A stretch of 7,729 bases of DNA from contig CANHJA010000107.1 of NCBI GenBank assembly GCA_947460795.1, forward strand, positions 1 to 7,729. Direction: 5' to 3'. This document shows positions 1 to 5,398 of the stretch, piece by piece; positions within the stretch are counted from its first letter, which is position 1, and each line of letters starts with the position of its first letter. The position numbers were made by a program, and so were the translations under genes. The notes below the pieces were generated by a model that was not told the origin of the DNA, did not search any database, and was given only the letters and a program-made list of their open reading frames with translations. This DNA comes from Bacteroidota bacterium. Its GTDB lineage: Bacteria; Bacteroidota; Bacteroidia; Chitinophagales; Chitinophagaceae.

Positions 1-434
1 CCTGTATATGAATAGTTGTTTGAAAAATTAGCAATTTTATTCATTCCAAAAGCGAAGGAACCTGTTTTCCATGCACTCCTTTTGGCTGCATTGCCTTTTT
101 TAGCGTTGGTGATTACCAATCCAACTTGAGCAAAATGCAATTTAGATTTTCGATCAGACATATTTTCATTTAAATAAGTTGATTCGTTTTTTGCATTTGA
201 AAAGTTAGGCGTAAATGAAAATTCACTTTTTCTGTATATTCCTATGCCAGCAGGATTTACCGACAAGGTGCTAAAATCACCGCCAATGCTTCCTGTTGCA
301 TTTCCAATTGCCATTCCTCTTGCAGTTCCAAAATATTGACTCATTCCATATCGAAGCGCATCGTTTTCATCTTGTGCAATTGCGTGAATCGCCAAAGCGG
401 ATAAAATAAATGTTGTAAAGATTCTTTTTTTCAT
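1..434 (-). CDS. OmpP1/FadL-like outer-membrane transport protein, C-terminus outside window
   Basis: The reading frame is open from an ATG at 434-432 to the left edge, giving 144 N-terminal residues. Residues 1-20 look like a signal peptide: a basic start (MKKR), a hydrophobic core and an AIA|Q cleavage site. The mature start carries the pattern DALRYG, then GTARGMAIG, GGDFSTLSVNPAGIG and RKSEFSFTP (about residues 25-75). I recognise this from Bacteroidota proteins annotated as OmpP1/FadL-family porins or 'hemin receptors'; the Asn-Pro-Ala at 60-62 is the usual N-terminal FadL-family motif. By family, it would be an outer-membrane beta-barrel taking up hydrophobic compounds. The 'hemin receptor' label is poorly supported and I do not adopt it. 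No Shine-Dalgarno is visible, and the start is preceded by an A-rich leader. The gene lies 86 nt downstream of the low-complexity protein gene on the same strand. The barrel itself is not in the window, so substrate is unknown. Confidence 0.8.
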   Translation of the reverse strand, partial: MKKRIFTTFILSALAIHAIAQDENDALRYGMSQYFGTARGMAIGNATGSIGGDFSTLSVNPAGIGIYRKSEFSFTPNFSNAKNESTYLNENMSDRKSKLHFAQVGLVITNAKKGNAAKRSAWKTGSFAFGMNKIANFSNNYSYT

Positions 435-457
435 ATTCGTATTTTATTTTTATTAAT

Positions 458-504
458 AAAAAAACGCATCATCTATCATTAATTGAATACATAGATAATG
501 CGTT
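458..504 (-). terminator. Intrinsic terminator or attenuator hairpin between the low-complexity protein and the porin gene
   Basis: The arms at 491-504 (AACGCATTATCTAT read on the minus strand) and 463-476 (ATAGATGATGCGTT) pair over 14 bp with a single A-C mismatch, around a 14-nt loop. On the minus strand the second arm runs directly into seven T residues (464-458). This is the classic layout of a Rho-independent terminator for the gene ending at 521. It sits only 17 nt past that stop codon and 23 nt before the next start codon, so it could instead act as a partial terminator that sets porin expression by read-through. Confidence 0.82.
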
Positions 505-520
505 AAAAGTTGTTGTTTAT

Positions 521-1987
521 TTATCTTCTACGACCGCCTCCCATACTAGGATTTGATGATGGTGAAGGTGAACTAGAACGAGGAGATTCATAGCTGCGAG
601 TTTCTTGACGAGCAGGAGCTTGACGGCTAGGCGCTTGATAACGAGGTTCACTTCGCTCTTGTCTTTTAGGAGATTCGTATCTTGGCTCACTGCGTTGTGG
701 CTCTTGTGTTTGAAATTGACGTTGTTCTATTCTTCTCTCTTGTCTTGGTACACTTTCAGTTGACTGATAATTGCGTTGTGGTTCAACATTAAATCGATTA
801 TTATTTTGTCTTTCAGTTCCTCTTTGTTGAATTTCTTGTCTTCTTTGTTCTTGCAATCTTCTTTGTTCATTTTGTCTGTTTTGATTAAAACGATCTTGTT
901 GAATTTCTGAATTTCTTTGATTACCGCGATTTTCATTTTGAAAATTTCTTGCTCTTTCCGTTTCAAATCGTTGTTGCTCCATTCTTCTTCTATCTTCATT
1001 TACATCTCTATTGGTATTAGATAGTTGTCTTGAAGAGTTTGGATCAATTACAGTTCTGTCTGATCGAATAATTTCTCTTGGCGCCTGAAAACGATTGCTT
1101 CTATCTGAATTATTTTGATTCATTTCTCTACCAGTTGAAACATTATTTCGTCTAACATCATCCAGAGAATTTACTCTGTTAGTTACAGGCATCGTATTTG
1201 CATTATTGTTCAGCTGCATCACTCTGTCTCTTTGTGGTCTGTCTATTCCAACACTTCTATTGGTAGAATTTACAGAACTTCTTGGACCATATTTGTAGGT
1301 ATTTCTACCTCCATAATATCCACCATTATTGTAGCCATTATTAAATCCACACCAACCATTGTTGTAACCGTTGTAGTAACCATTATTGTAGCCATTGTAG
1401 TAACCATTATAGTAGTTGTTCCAACCATTTCCACACCAACCATTATTCCAACCATTATTCCAACCCCAGTTATTCCATCCATTGCCATAACCCCAATTGT
1501 TCCAACCATTAGACCAATTACTGTATCCAAAACTAAAGCCCCAATTATTCCATCCAAAACTCCAAGTTGGAATACTTACATACCAAGATGGGTAGCTATA
1601 AGACCAATCCCACCAATAAGGATCTCTATAAAAATGGCTATAATAACCACAACTTCTCATGGGTCTGTAGAAACGATGAATTCTCGAAGCATAATAATAT
1701 GAATCATCACTTTGATCATCATAATCATCGTCATCGCCGTAACCATAACTTTTATTATTGTAGTTTGAATTGTTATTTTGATCATTTACATAGTCTGCAT
1801 CATCCACATTATCATATCTGTAAGCATTCGACTCTTGTGTATTTTGATTCGATTGGCTATTTTGTTGATTTGAATTACCATTCGATGGAGGATTTGAGTT
1901 ACTATACACATCGTCATAACTTTGTGCAAAAAGTGCATTGCTAAAAATAGCAAACATCAATGTAAGTGTTAATAATAAATTTTTCAT
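521..1987 (-). CDS. Secreted low-complexity Asn/Gly/Trp/Tyr-rich protein with acidic head and Arg/Gln-rich tail
   Basis: This is a 488-residue protein of unknown function. Residues 1-21 form a clear signal peptide (MKNLLLTLTL core, ALFA|Q cleavage). After it come a Ser/Asn/Gln-rich linker (22-56) and an acidic stretch with about thirteen Asp and one Lys (57-95). An aromatic block follows with SRIHRFYRPMRSCGYY (101-116) and DPYWWDW (122-128). Residues 142-230 are a repeat core built from WNNG, NGYY and WNNWG units. Residues 231-425 are rich in Arg, Asn, Gln and Glu and likely disordered or helical. Residues 426-488 are a Pro/Arg/Ser tail with RSEPRY repeats, ending GGGRRR. Only three Cys are present (113, 185, 213). 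The RIxRFxRP-plus-aromatic block resembles, from memory, hypothetical Bacteroidota envelope proteins. No enzymatic motif is visible, and a surface, matrix or adhesive role is inference only. No lipobox and no C-terminal sorting domain are seen. It is divergent from proS and upstream of the porin gene. Confidence 0.85.
   Translation of the reverse strand: MKNLLLTLTLMFAIFSNALFAQSYDDVYSNSNPPSNGNSNQQNSQSNQNTQESNAYRYDNVDDADYVNDQNNNSNYNNKSYGYGDDDDYDDQSDDSYYYASRIHRFYRPMRSCGYYSHFYRDPYWWDWSYSYPSWYVSIPTWSFGWNNWGFSFGYSNWSNGWNNWGYGNGWNNWGWNNGWNNGWCGNGWNNYYNGYYNGYNNGYYNGYNNGWCGFNNGYNNGGYYGGRNTYKYGPRSSVNSTNRSVGIDRPQRDRVMQLNNNANTMPVTNRVNSLDDVRRNNVSTGREMNQNNSDRSNRFQAPREIIRSDRTVIDPNSSRQLSNTNRDVNEDRRRMEQQRFETERARNFQNENRGNQRNSEIQQDRFNQNRQNEQRRLQEQRRQEIQQRGTERQNNNRFNVEPQRNYQSTESVPRQERRIEQRQFQTQEPQRSEPRYESPKRQERSEPRYQAPSRQAPARQETRSYESPRSSSPSPSSNPSMGGGRRR
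617..694 (-). repeat. Two tandem 13-residue repeats in the basic tail of the low-complexity protein
   Basis: Codons 432-444 and 445-457 encode RSEPRYESPKRQE followed by RSEPRYQAPSRQA. These are two adjacent 39-nt units that share the RSEPRY start and the Pro/Arg-Gln ending. They look like an internal duplication within the coding sequence rather than a separate element. Confidence 0.7.
1365..1412 (-). repeat. Tandem 24-nt coding repeat (Tyr/Asn/Gly units)
   Basis: Two adjacent 24-nt units, 1365-1388 and 1389-1412, are nearly identical. Both contain the 16-mer TTGTAGTAACCATTAT, at 1371 and 1395. On the minus strand they encode the eight-residue pattern NGYYNGYN within the aromatic core of the low-complexity protein. 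The preserved reading frame points to in-frame slippage or duplication as the origin. Confidence 0.85.
1439..1462 (-). repeat. Exact tandem 12-nt coding repeat (Trp-Asn-Asn-Gly)
   Basis: ACCATTATTCCA occurs twice back to back (1439-1450 and 1451-1462) and encodes WNNG twice on the minus strand. Degenerate copies of the same word continue through about 1560, for example around 1501 and 1546. The whole 1315-1560 stretch is therefore a family of decayed repeats inside one gene. Confidence 0.85.
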
Positions 1988-2242
1988 GTTGTGTATTTTA
2001 TATTCTTAATCGAAATTACATCATTAAGACATTCCAAAATGTAAAAAGTTTAAAATAATTTATAAAAAATACCTCTATTAACAAAGCATAAATATTTAAC
2101 GTAAATAAATAAAATACTAACTTTCAAAGCACACATAGTTAACAAGTTTATGTATATAAAAAAATATATTATAATAGCCTAAAAACTTTGTAGTAATTTG
2201 CGCTGAAATTTGAAGTAAAAATTTAACAGAAAAAAATCTCAA
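1988..2242. promoter_or_regulatory. Divergent AT-rich intergenic region upstream of proS and the low-complexity gene
   Basis: These 255 nt separate two divergent start codons, so they should hold both promoters. The region is strongly AT-rich, including an A/T tract at 2153-2170 (TATATA, six A, TATAT). Neither start has a Shine-Dalgarno; both are preceded by A-rich leaders, as usual in Bacteroidota. On the proS side there are three TTTG words (2187, 2197, 2209), but none completes a clean TTTG...TAnnTTTG pair, so I do not call a proS promoter. I see no RNA gene, riboswitch or T-box-like leader here. Confidence 0.6.
2011..2038 (-). promoter_or_regulatory. Candidate Bacteroidota-type promoter for the low-complexity protein gene
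   Basis: On the minus strand, TTTG (2038-2035) is followed after 16 nt by TAATTTCG (2018-2011). The second word matches the Bacteroidota -7 consensus TAnnTTTG with one mismatch. The spacing is slightly shorter than usual for the -33/-7 pair. It would start transcription near 2005 and leave a leader of about 17 nt before the ATG at 1987. In such AT-rich DNA a chance match is quite possible. Confidence 0.35.
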
Positions 2243-3721
2243 ATGAGTAAAGAAATAACACCAAGAAGTGAAGATTATAGCAAATGGTATAATGATTTGA
2301 TATTAAAAGCTGGTTTAGCAGATTACAGCGCGGTTAGAGGTTGTATGGTGATTAAACCCTACGGATATGCCTTGTGGGAAAACATGCGGGATGTTTTAGA
2401 CAAAAAATTTAAAGAAACAGGGCACGAGAATGCCTATTTCCCTCTATTTGTGCCTAAAAGTTTATTTGAAGCTGAAGAAAAAAATGCCGAAGGATTCGCC
2501 AAAGAATGTGCTGTTGTAACCCACTACCGTTTAAAAAACGATCCTAACAATCCAGGTAAATTAATAGTAGATCCAGAAGCTAAATTAGAAGAAGAATTGG
2601 TTGTTCGTCCTACAAGTGAAGCCATTATTTGGAATACATACAAAGGTTGGATTCAGTCCTACAGAGATTTACCGATATTGATTAATCAATGGGCAAATGT
2701 GGTTCGTTGGGAAATGCGAACTCGTTTATTTTTACGAACAGCCGAATTTTTGTGGCAAGAAGGGCATACTGCGCATGCAACGGAAGAGGAAGCGATAGTA
2801 GAAACCAAACAAATGATTAATGTATATGCTGATTTTGCTGAAAACTTTATGGCAATGCCAGTAATACAAGGTGTAAAAAGTGCCAATGAACGTTTTGCTG
2901 GCGCAGAGGATACATACACCATAGAGGCATTAATGCAAGATGGAAAAGCGTTGCAATCGGGTACATCGCATTTTTTAGGTCAAAATTTTGCAAAAGCATT
3001 TGATGTTAAATACATCACCAAAGACAATAAACCAGAATATGTTTGGGCTACTTCGTGGGGTGTTTCTACTCGATTAATAGGTGCTTTGGTAATGGCTCAC
3101 AGCGATGATCAAGGGTTGGTTTTGCCTCCTAAATTAGCGCCTATTCAAGTTGTGATCGTTCCAATTTATAAAGGGGAAGAAAGCAAAGCAATTATTGATG
3201 CCAAGGCAACAGAAATCATGAAAAACTTAAAAGACAAAGGCATCAAAGTGAAGTATGACAATGATGACCAAAGCCGTCCAGGTTGGAAGTTTGCCGAATA
3301 TGAAATGAAAGGAGTGCCAGTTCGTATGGCTTTAGGAGCAAGAGATTTAGAAAACAATGTAGTAGAAGTTGCTCGACGAGATACAAAAGAGAAAAATGTA
3401 TTGAGCCTGGATCAAATTGAAGCTCAAATTGAAACGTTATTAAGCGATATTCAAAATAATATTTTCAACAAAGCAAAAACATTCCGTGATGAAAATATTG
3501 TGGAGGTAAATGATTGGGATACCTTTGTGAAAACATTGGATGAGAAAGGTGGATTTATTTCAGCACATTGGGATGGAACACCTGAAACAGAAGAGAAAAT
3601 AAAAGAAATGACCAAGGCAACAATTCGTTGTATTCCATTGAATAATAAACAAGAAAATGGAGCTTGTATTTTAACTAAAAACCCAAGTACACAACGAGTG
3701 CTTTTTGCAAGAGCTTATTAA
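2243..3721 (+). CDS. proS: Proline--tRNA ligase, archaeal/eukaryotic-type short form
   Basis: This cytoplasmic class II aminoacyl-tRNA synthetase activates proline with ATP and charges tRNA-Pro. The 492-residue length, the N-terminus (ITPRSEDYSKWYNDLI) and the absence of a large insertion between motifs 2 and 3 place it in the short eukaryote/archaeon-like ProRS type without the bacterial INS editing domain. Motif 1 lies at about 33-71, ending in the class II proline P71. The proline-binding loop RPTSE is at 122-126. Motif 2 is R155 through FLRTAEFLWQEGHT (163-176). Motif 3 is GVSTRLIGALVMAHSDDQG (273-291) with R277. The anticodon-binding domain follows at about 301-405. The C-terminal domain runs to the terminal Tyr (FARAY), as in this subtype. 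Compared with the zinc-binding C-terminal domain I recall from Thermus ProRS, most zinc Cys positions are replaced: HWDG is where HCG is expected, and only C475 remains of the four. It heads a rightward cluster with a 10-nt gap to the next gene. Confidence 0.97.
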   Translation: MSKEITPRSEDYSKWYNDLILKAGLADYSAVRGCMVIKPYGYALWENMRDVLDKKFKETGHENAYFPLFVPKSLFEAEEKNAEGFAKECAVVTHYRLKNDPNNPGKLIVDPEAKLEEELVVRPTSEAIIWNTYKGWIQSYRDLPILINQWANVVRWEMRTRLFLRTAEFLWQEGHTAHATEEEAIVETKQMINVYADFAENFMAMPVIQGVKSANERFAGAEDTYTIEALMQDGKALQSGTSHFLGQNFAKAFDVKYITKDNKPEYVWATSWGVSTRLIGALVMAHSDDQGLVLPPKLAPIQVVIVPIYKGEESKAIIDAKATEIMKNLKDKGIKVKYDNDDQSRPGWKFAEYEMKGVPVRMALGARDLENNVVEVARRDTKEKNVLSLDQIEAQIETLLSDIQNNIFNKAKTFRDENIVEVNDWDTFVKTLDEKGGFISAHWDGTPETEEKIKEMTKATIRCIPLNNKQENGACILTKNPSTQRVLFARAY

Positions 3722-3731
3722 TTCATTTTTT

Positions 3732-4127
3732 ATGTTAGAAAAAGAAATTATTTTAAAAGAAGAAACTAAAAAGGAAATCGCTTCTACCATCGAATGGTCG
3801 AAATATGCGGCTTATATTTCAATTTTTGGAATTGCGATTGGTTTGCTGCAAATTATTGTAGGACTGATCAAAGGAAACGCTTCTATTTTTGCTTCCTTAA
3901 TTTCATTTTTAATTTCAAGTGCAATCAGTCTAGTTATGTCTATCAATTTATTAAACTATTCTAAACTCATGGATAGTGGACTTAACAATCATAGCTCATC
4001 AGATTTATCACAAGCGTTGCATCATCTAAAAACTTATTTTACCATAATGGGTGTTTTATTTATCATCGCCATTTCATTGGTATTTTTAGGATTAATCATT
4101 TCTATAATCGCATTTGCAATCAGTTAA
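3732..4127 (+). CDS. Small three-helix membrane protein, DUF5362-like (paralogue 1)
   Basis: This is a 131-residue protein with no known function. A charged N-terminus (residues 1-22, with IEWSKY at 20-25) precedes a hydrophobic segment at about 24-46. Further segments lie at about 52-75 and 103-130. A polar loop at 80-100 contains SSSDLSQAL and leads into LKTYF (99-103). The pattern of a WxK[YF] entry, three helices and a [DE]LxxxxxxLxxYF step before the last helix resembles Bacteroidota DUF5362 proteins as I remember them. The next gene shares the pattern. The ATG at 3732 is chosen over an in-frame TTG at 3705, because the latter lies inside proS. It is probably co-transcribed with proS (10-nt gap). 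Confidence 0.8.
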   Translation: MLEKEIILKEETKKEIASTIEWSKYAAYISIFGIAIGLLQIIVGLIKGNASIFASLISFLISSAISLVMSINLLNYSKLMDSGLNNHSSSDLSQALHHLKTYFTIMGVLFIIAISLVFLGLIISIIAFAIS

Positions 4128-4131
4128 TCAC

Positions 4132-4599
4132 ATGGAAAATAATACATCAATTTTACAACCCGTAGAACTTAATTCTGTTGGAGCAGAACAAATACAATCT
4201 TCTGGAAAATGGGCTAAATTCATCGGCATTATTTTTGTAGCATTGGCTATCCTCACAACTCTATTATTTGTTTCGATTATCACCAATATTGATAAATTAA
4301 AAGAAATGATTACGGAGAAAATTGGCATGAGTGATTTATCATATAGTCAAATAGAAAGTTTTGGACTTATTGCTTTGGCGATATTATACATCGTATTCAT
4401 AACTGTTTTTGTACTCAATGCTTTTTTCTTAATCCGATTTAGAAATGGAAGTGAAAATTATTTTCTTACAGGAAATGAAGATGAATTGGCCAACAGTTTT
4501 AATAATTTAGGTAAATATTTTAAAATATCTGTAGCATTAGGAATTCTATCTACCATTGGAACTTTAATTGCGGTAGTAATTACTTTTTTTACAAGCTAA
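4132..4599 (+). CDS. Small three-helix membrane protein, DUF5362-like (paralogue 2)
   Basis: This is a 155-residue protein of unknown function. A polar N-terminal tail of about 25 residues leads into SGKWAKF (24-30), then hydrophobic segments at about 29-51, 77-101 and 131-152. The loop before the last helix reads GNEDELANSF then LGKYF (126-130). It matches its upstream neighbour in helix order, in the W-x-K-aromatic entry, and in the 11-residue spacing from the acidic residue to YF (E118 to Y129; D91 to Y102 in the neighbour). A charged loop of about 25 residues after helix 1 is longer than in the neighbour. The ATG at 4132 lies 4 nt after the previous stop. The only upstream in-frame start possibility overlaps the previous gene and adds just six residues. 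Confidence 0.8.
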   Translation: MENNTSILQPVELNSVGAEQIQSSGKWAKFIGIIFVALAILTTLLFVSIITNIDKLKEMITEKIGMSDLSYSQIESFGLIALAILYIVFITVFVLNAFFLIRFRNGSENYFLTGNEDELANSFNNLGKYFKISVALGILSTIGTLIAVVITFFTS

Positions 4600-4977
4600 A
4601 TGAACATGAAAGCAAAACTCATTTTTATTATTGCAGTAGTATTATTTGTAACCCTTGGTTTTTTTAAACTCCAAAATGCATTTTATTTAGCGGCAAGCAT
4701 CGAAGCCTTTTTCTTATGTATTTATTTTATTTTTGACGCAATTAAAAAACCAATTTCTGGTCGATTGGGCATACTGCATGCATCCATGTCTTTTATTGGT
4801 TTATTACTTTTGGCTTTTTACATTCCTCATTTTACACCACAAGCCAGTTATGGAAATATGAATGCCAATTCATTTGTAGCCGATATCAAAATCATTTTTC
4901 AAGTAGTAACCGGTTTTTTACTTTTTGCCTCGGCACAAATTTTATTTTTACTTTCGGTTTCTAAAAAAATTAGATAA
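4600..4977 (+). CDS. Unrecognised four-helix membrane protein
   Basis: I do not recognise this 125-residue protein. It is very hydrophobic, with predicted membrane segments at about 5-22, 27-46, 58-76 and 96-118. Short basic connectors (DAIKK at 46-50, SGRLG at 53-57) and a basic C-terminus (SKKIR) surround them. By the positive-inside rule these place both ends and the 2-3 loop in the cytoplasm. The loop between helices 3 and 4 (79-95) is polar, with Gln, Asn and Ser. No catalytic or metal-binding motif stands out. The start codon abuts the previous stop directly (TAA then ATG, 0 nt), which implies translational coupling. A second ATG two codons later (4606) is an equally possible start. Confidence 0.75.
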   Translation: MNMKAKLIFIIAVVLFVTLGFFKLQNAFYLAASIEAFFLCIYFIFDAIKKPISGRLGILHASMSFIGLLLLAFYIPHFTPQASYGNMNANSFVADIKIIFQVVTGFLLFASAQILFLLSVSKKIR

Positions 4978-4978
4978 G

Positions 4979-5398
4979 ATGATTTCGAATCCATTATTAA
5001 AAAATATTATTGCTGTTTGTGCAGGAATTATTTTAGGCAGTGTGGTTAATATGGCGCTGGTTTTTGCAGGATATTCTATCATTCCGCTTCCCAATGAAAC
5101 TAAAAATTTACCCTTAAATGATGCTATTTTATTGTTTCAACCAAAACACTTTTTATTTCCATTTTTAGCGCATGCTGTTGGCACGCTGATGGGTGCTTTT
5201 ATAACCGCTTACATTGCGTTTAATCACCAATTAAAATTTGCTTTGGCAATCGGCATTGTATTTTTATTTGGCGGGATAATGGAAATCGTTAATTTGAAAG
5301 CACCTGTTTGGTTCAAATTTAGCGATGTAATTTTAGCATACATTCCGATGGCTTTATTGGGCTATTTTTTAGCCTCAAAATTAAAATTTCGTAACTAA
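4979..5398 (+). CDS. Conserved Bacteroidota-type four-helix membrane protein, function unknown
   Basis: This is a 139-residue inner-membrane protein with helices at about 10-32, 59-81, 86-105 and 112-132. Distinctive features are a Gly-rich first helix with VVNMAL (22-27), the motif FQPKHF (53-58), then PFLAHAVGT (61-69) with His65 inside helix 2, GGIMEIVN (98-105), APVWF (108-112) and AYIPMALLGYFLA (120-132). I recall uncharacterised Bacteroidota proteins of similar size sharing the PKHF, FLAHAxGTLxGAF and AYIPM blocks, but no function is known to me. The ATG at 4979 is 1 nt after the previous stop; an in-frame TTG further upstream overlaps the preceding gene and is not credible. The last 18 nt overlap the end of the convergent receptor gene. 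Confidence 0.82.
   Translation: MISNPLLKNIIAVCAGIILGSVVNMALVFAGYSIIPLPNETKNLPLNDAILLFQPKHFLFPFLAHAVGTLMGAFITAYIAFNHQLKFALAIGIVFLFGGIMEIVNLKAPVWFKFSDVILAYIPMALLGYFLASKLKFRN

Noticed and set aside
727..999. Minus-strand Lys/Glu/Ile-rich frame inside the low-complexity gene, considered as a frameshifted remnant or overlapping gene
   Set aside because: The main frame stays open through the whole stretch with consistent Arg/Gln/Asn composition, and the alternative frame has no recognisable features.
1315..1560. Repeated words considered as a CRISPR array or other non-coding repeat locus
   Set aside because: Units are 12-24 nt, contiguous without spacers, and in frame with a signal-peptide-bearing coding sequence.
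1232..1702. Long plus-strand open frame opposite the repeat core, encoding an Ile/Thr/Val-rich polypeptide
   Set aside because: It is the antisense shadow of the Asn/Gly/Trp/Tyr repeats. The repeat codons happen to lack stops in other frames, and the composition is a by-product of the repeat, with no start context or family resemblance.
1567..1944. Plus-strand open frame rich in His and Asn opposite the N-terminal part of the low-complexity protein
   Set aside because: It is an antisense shadow of Asp/Asn/Tyr codons (GAT and AAT read as ATC and ATT or shifted to CAT). The sense frame has a signal peptide and continuous blocks, which this one lacks.
2153..2170. AT-only inverted repeat in the divergent intergenic region, considered as an operator or terminator
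   Set aside because: Self-complementarity is expected by chance in such AT-rich sequence, and the stem would be weak. I noted it only as part of the promoter region.
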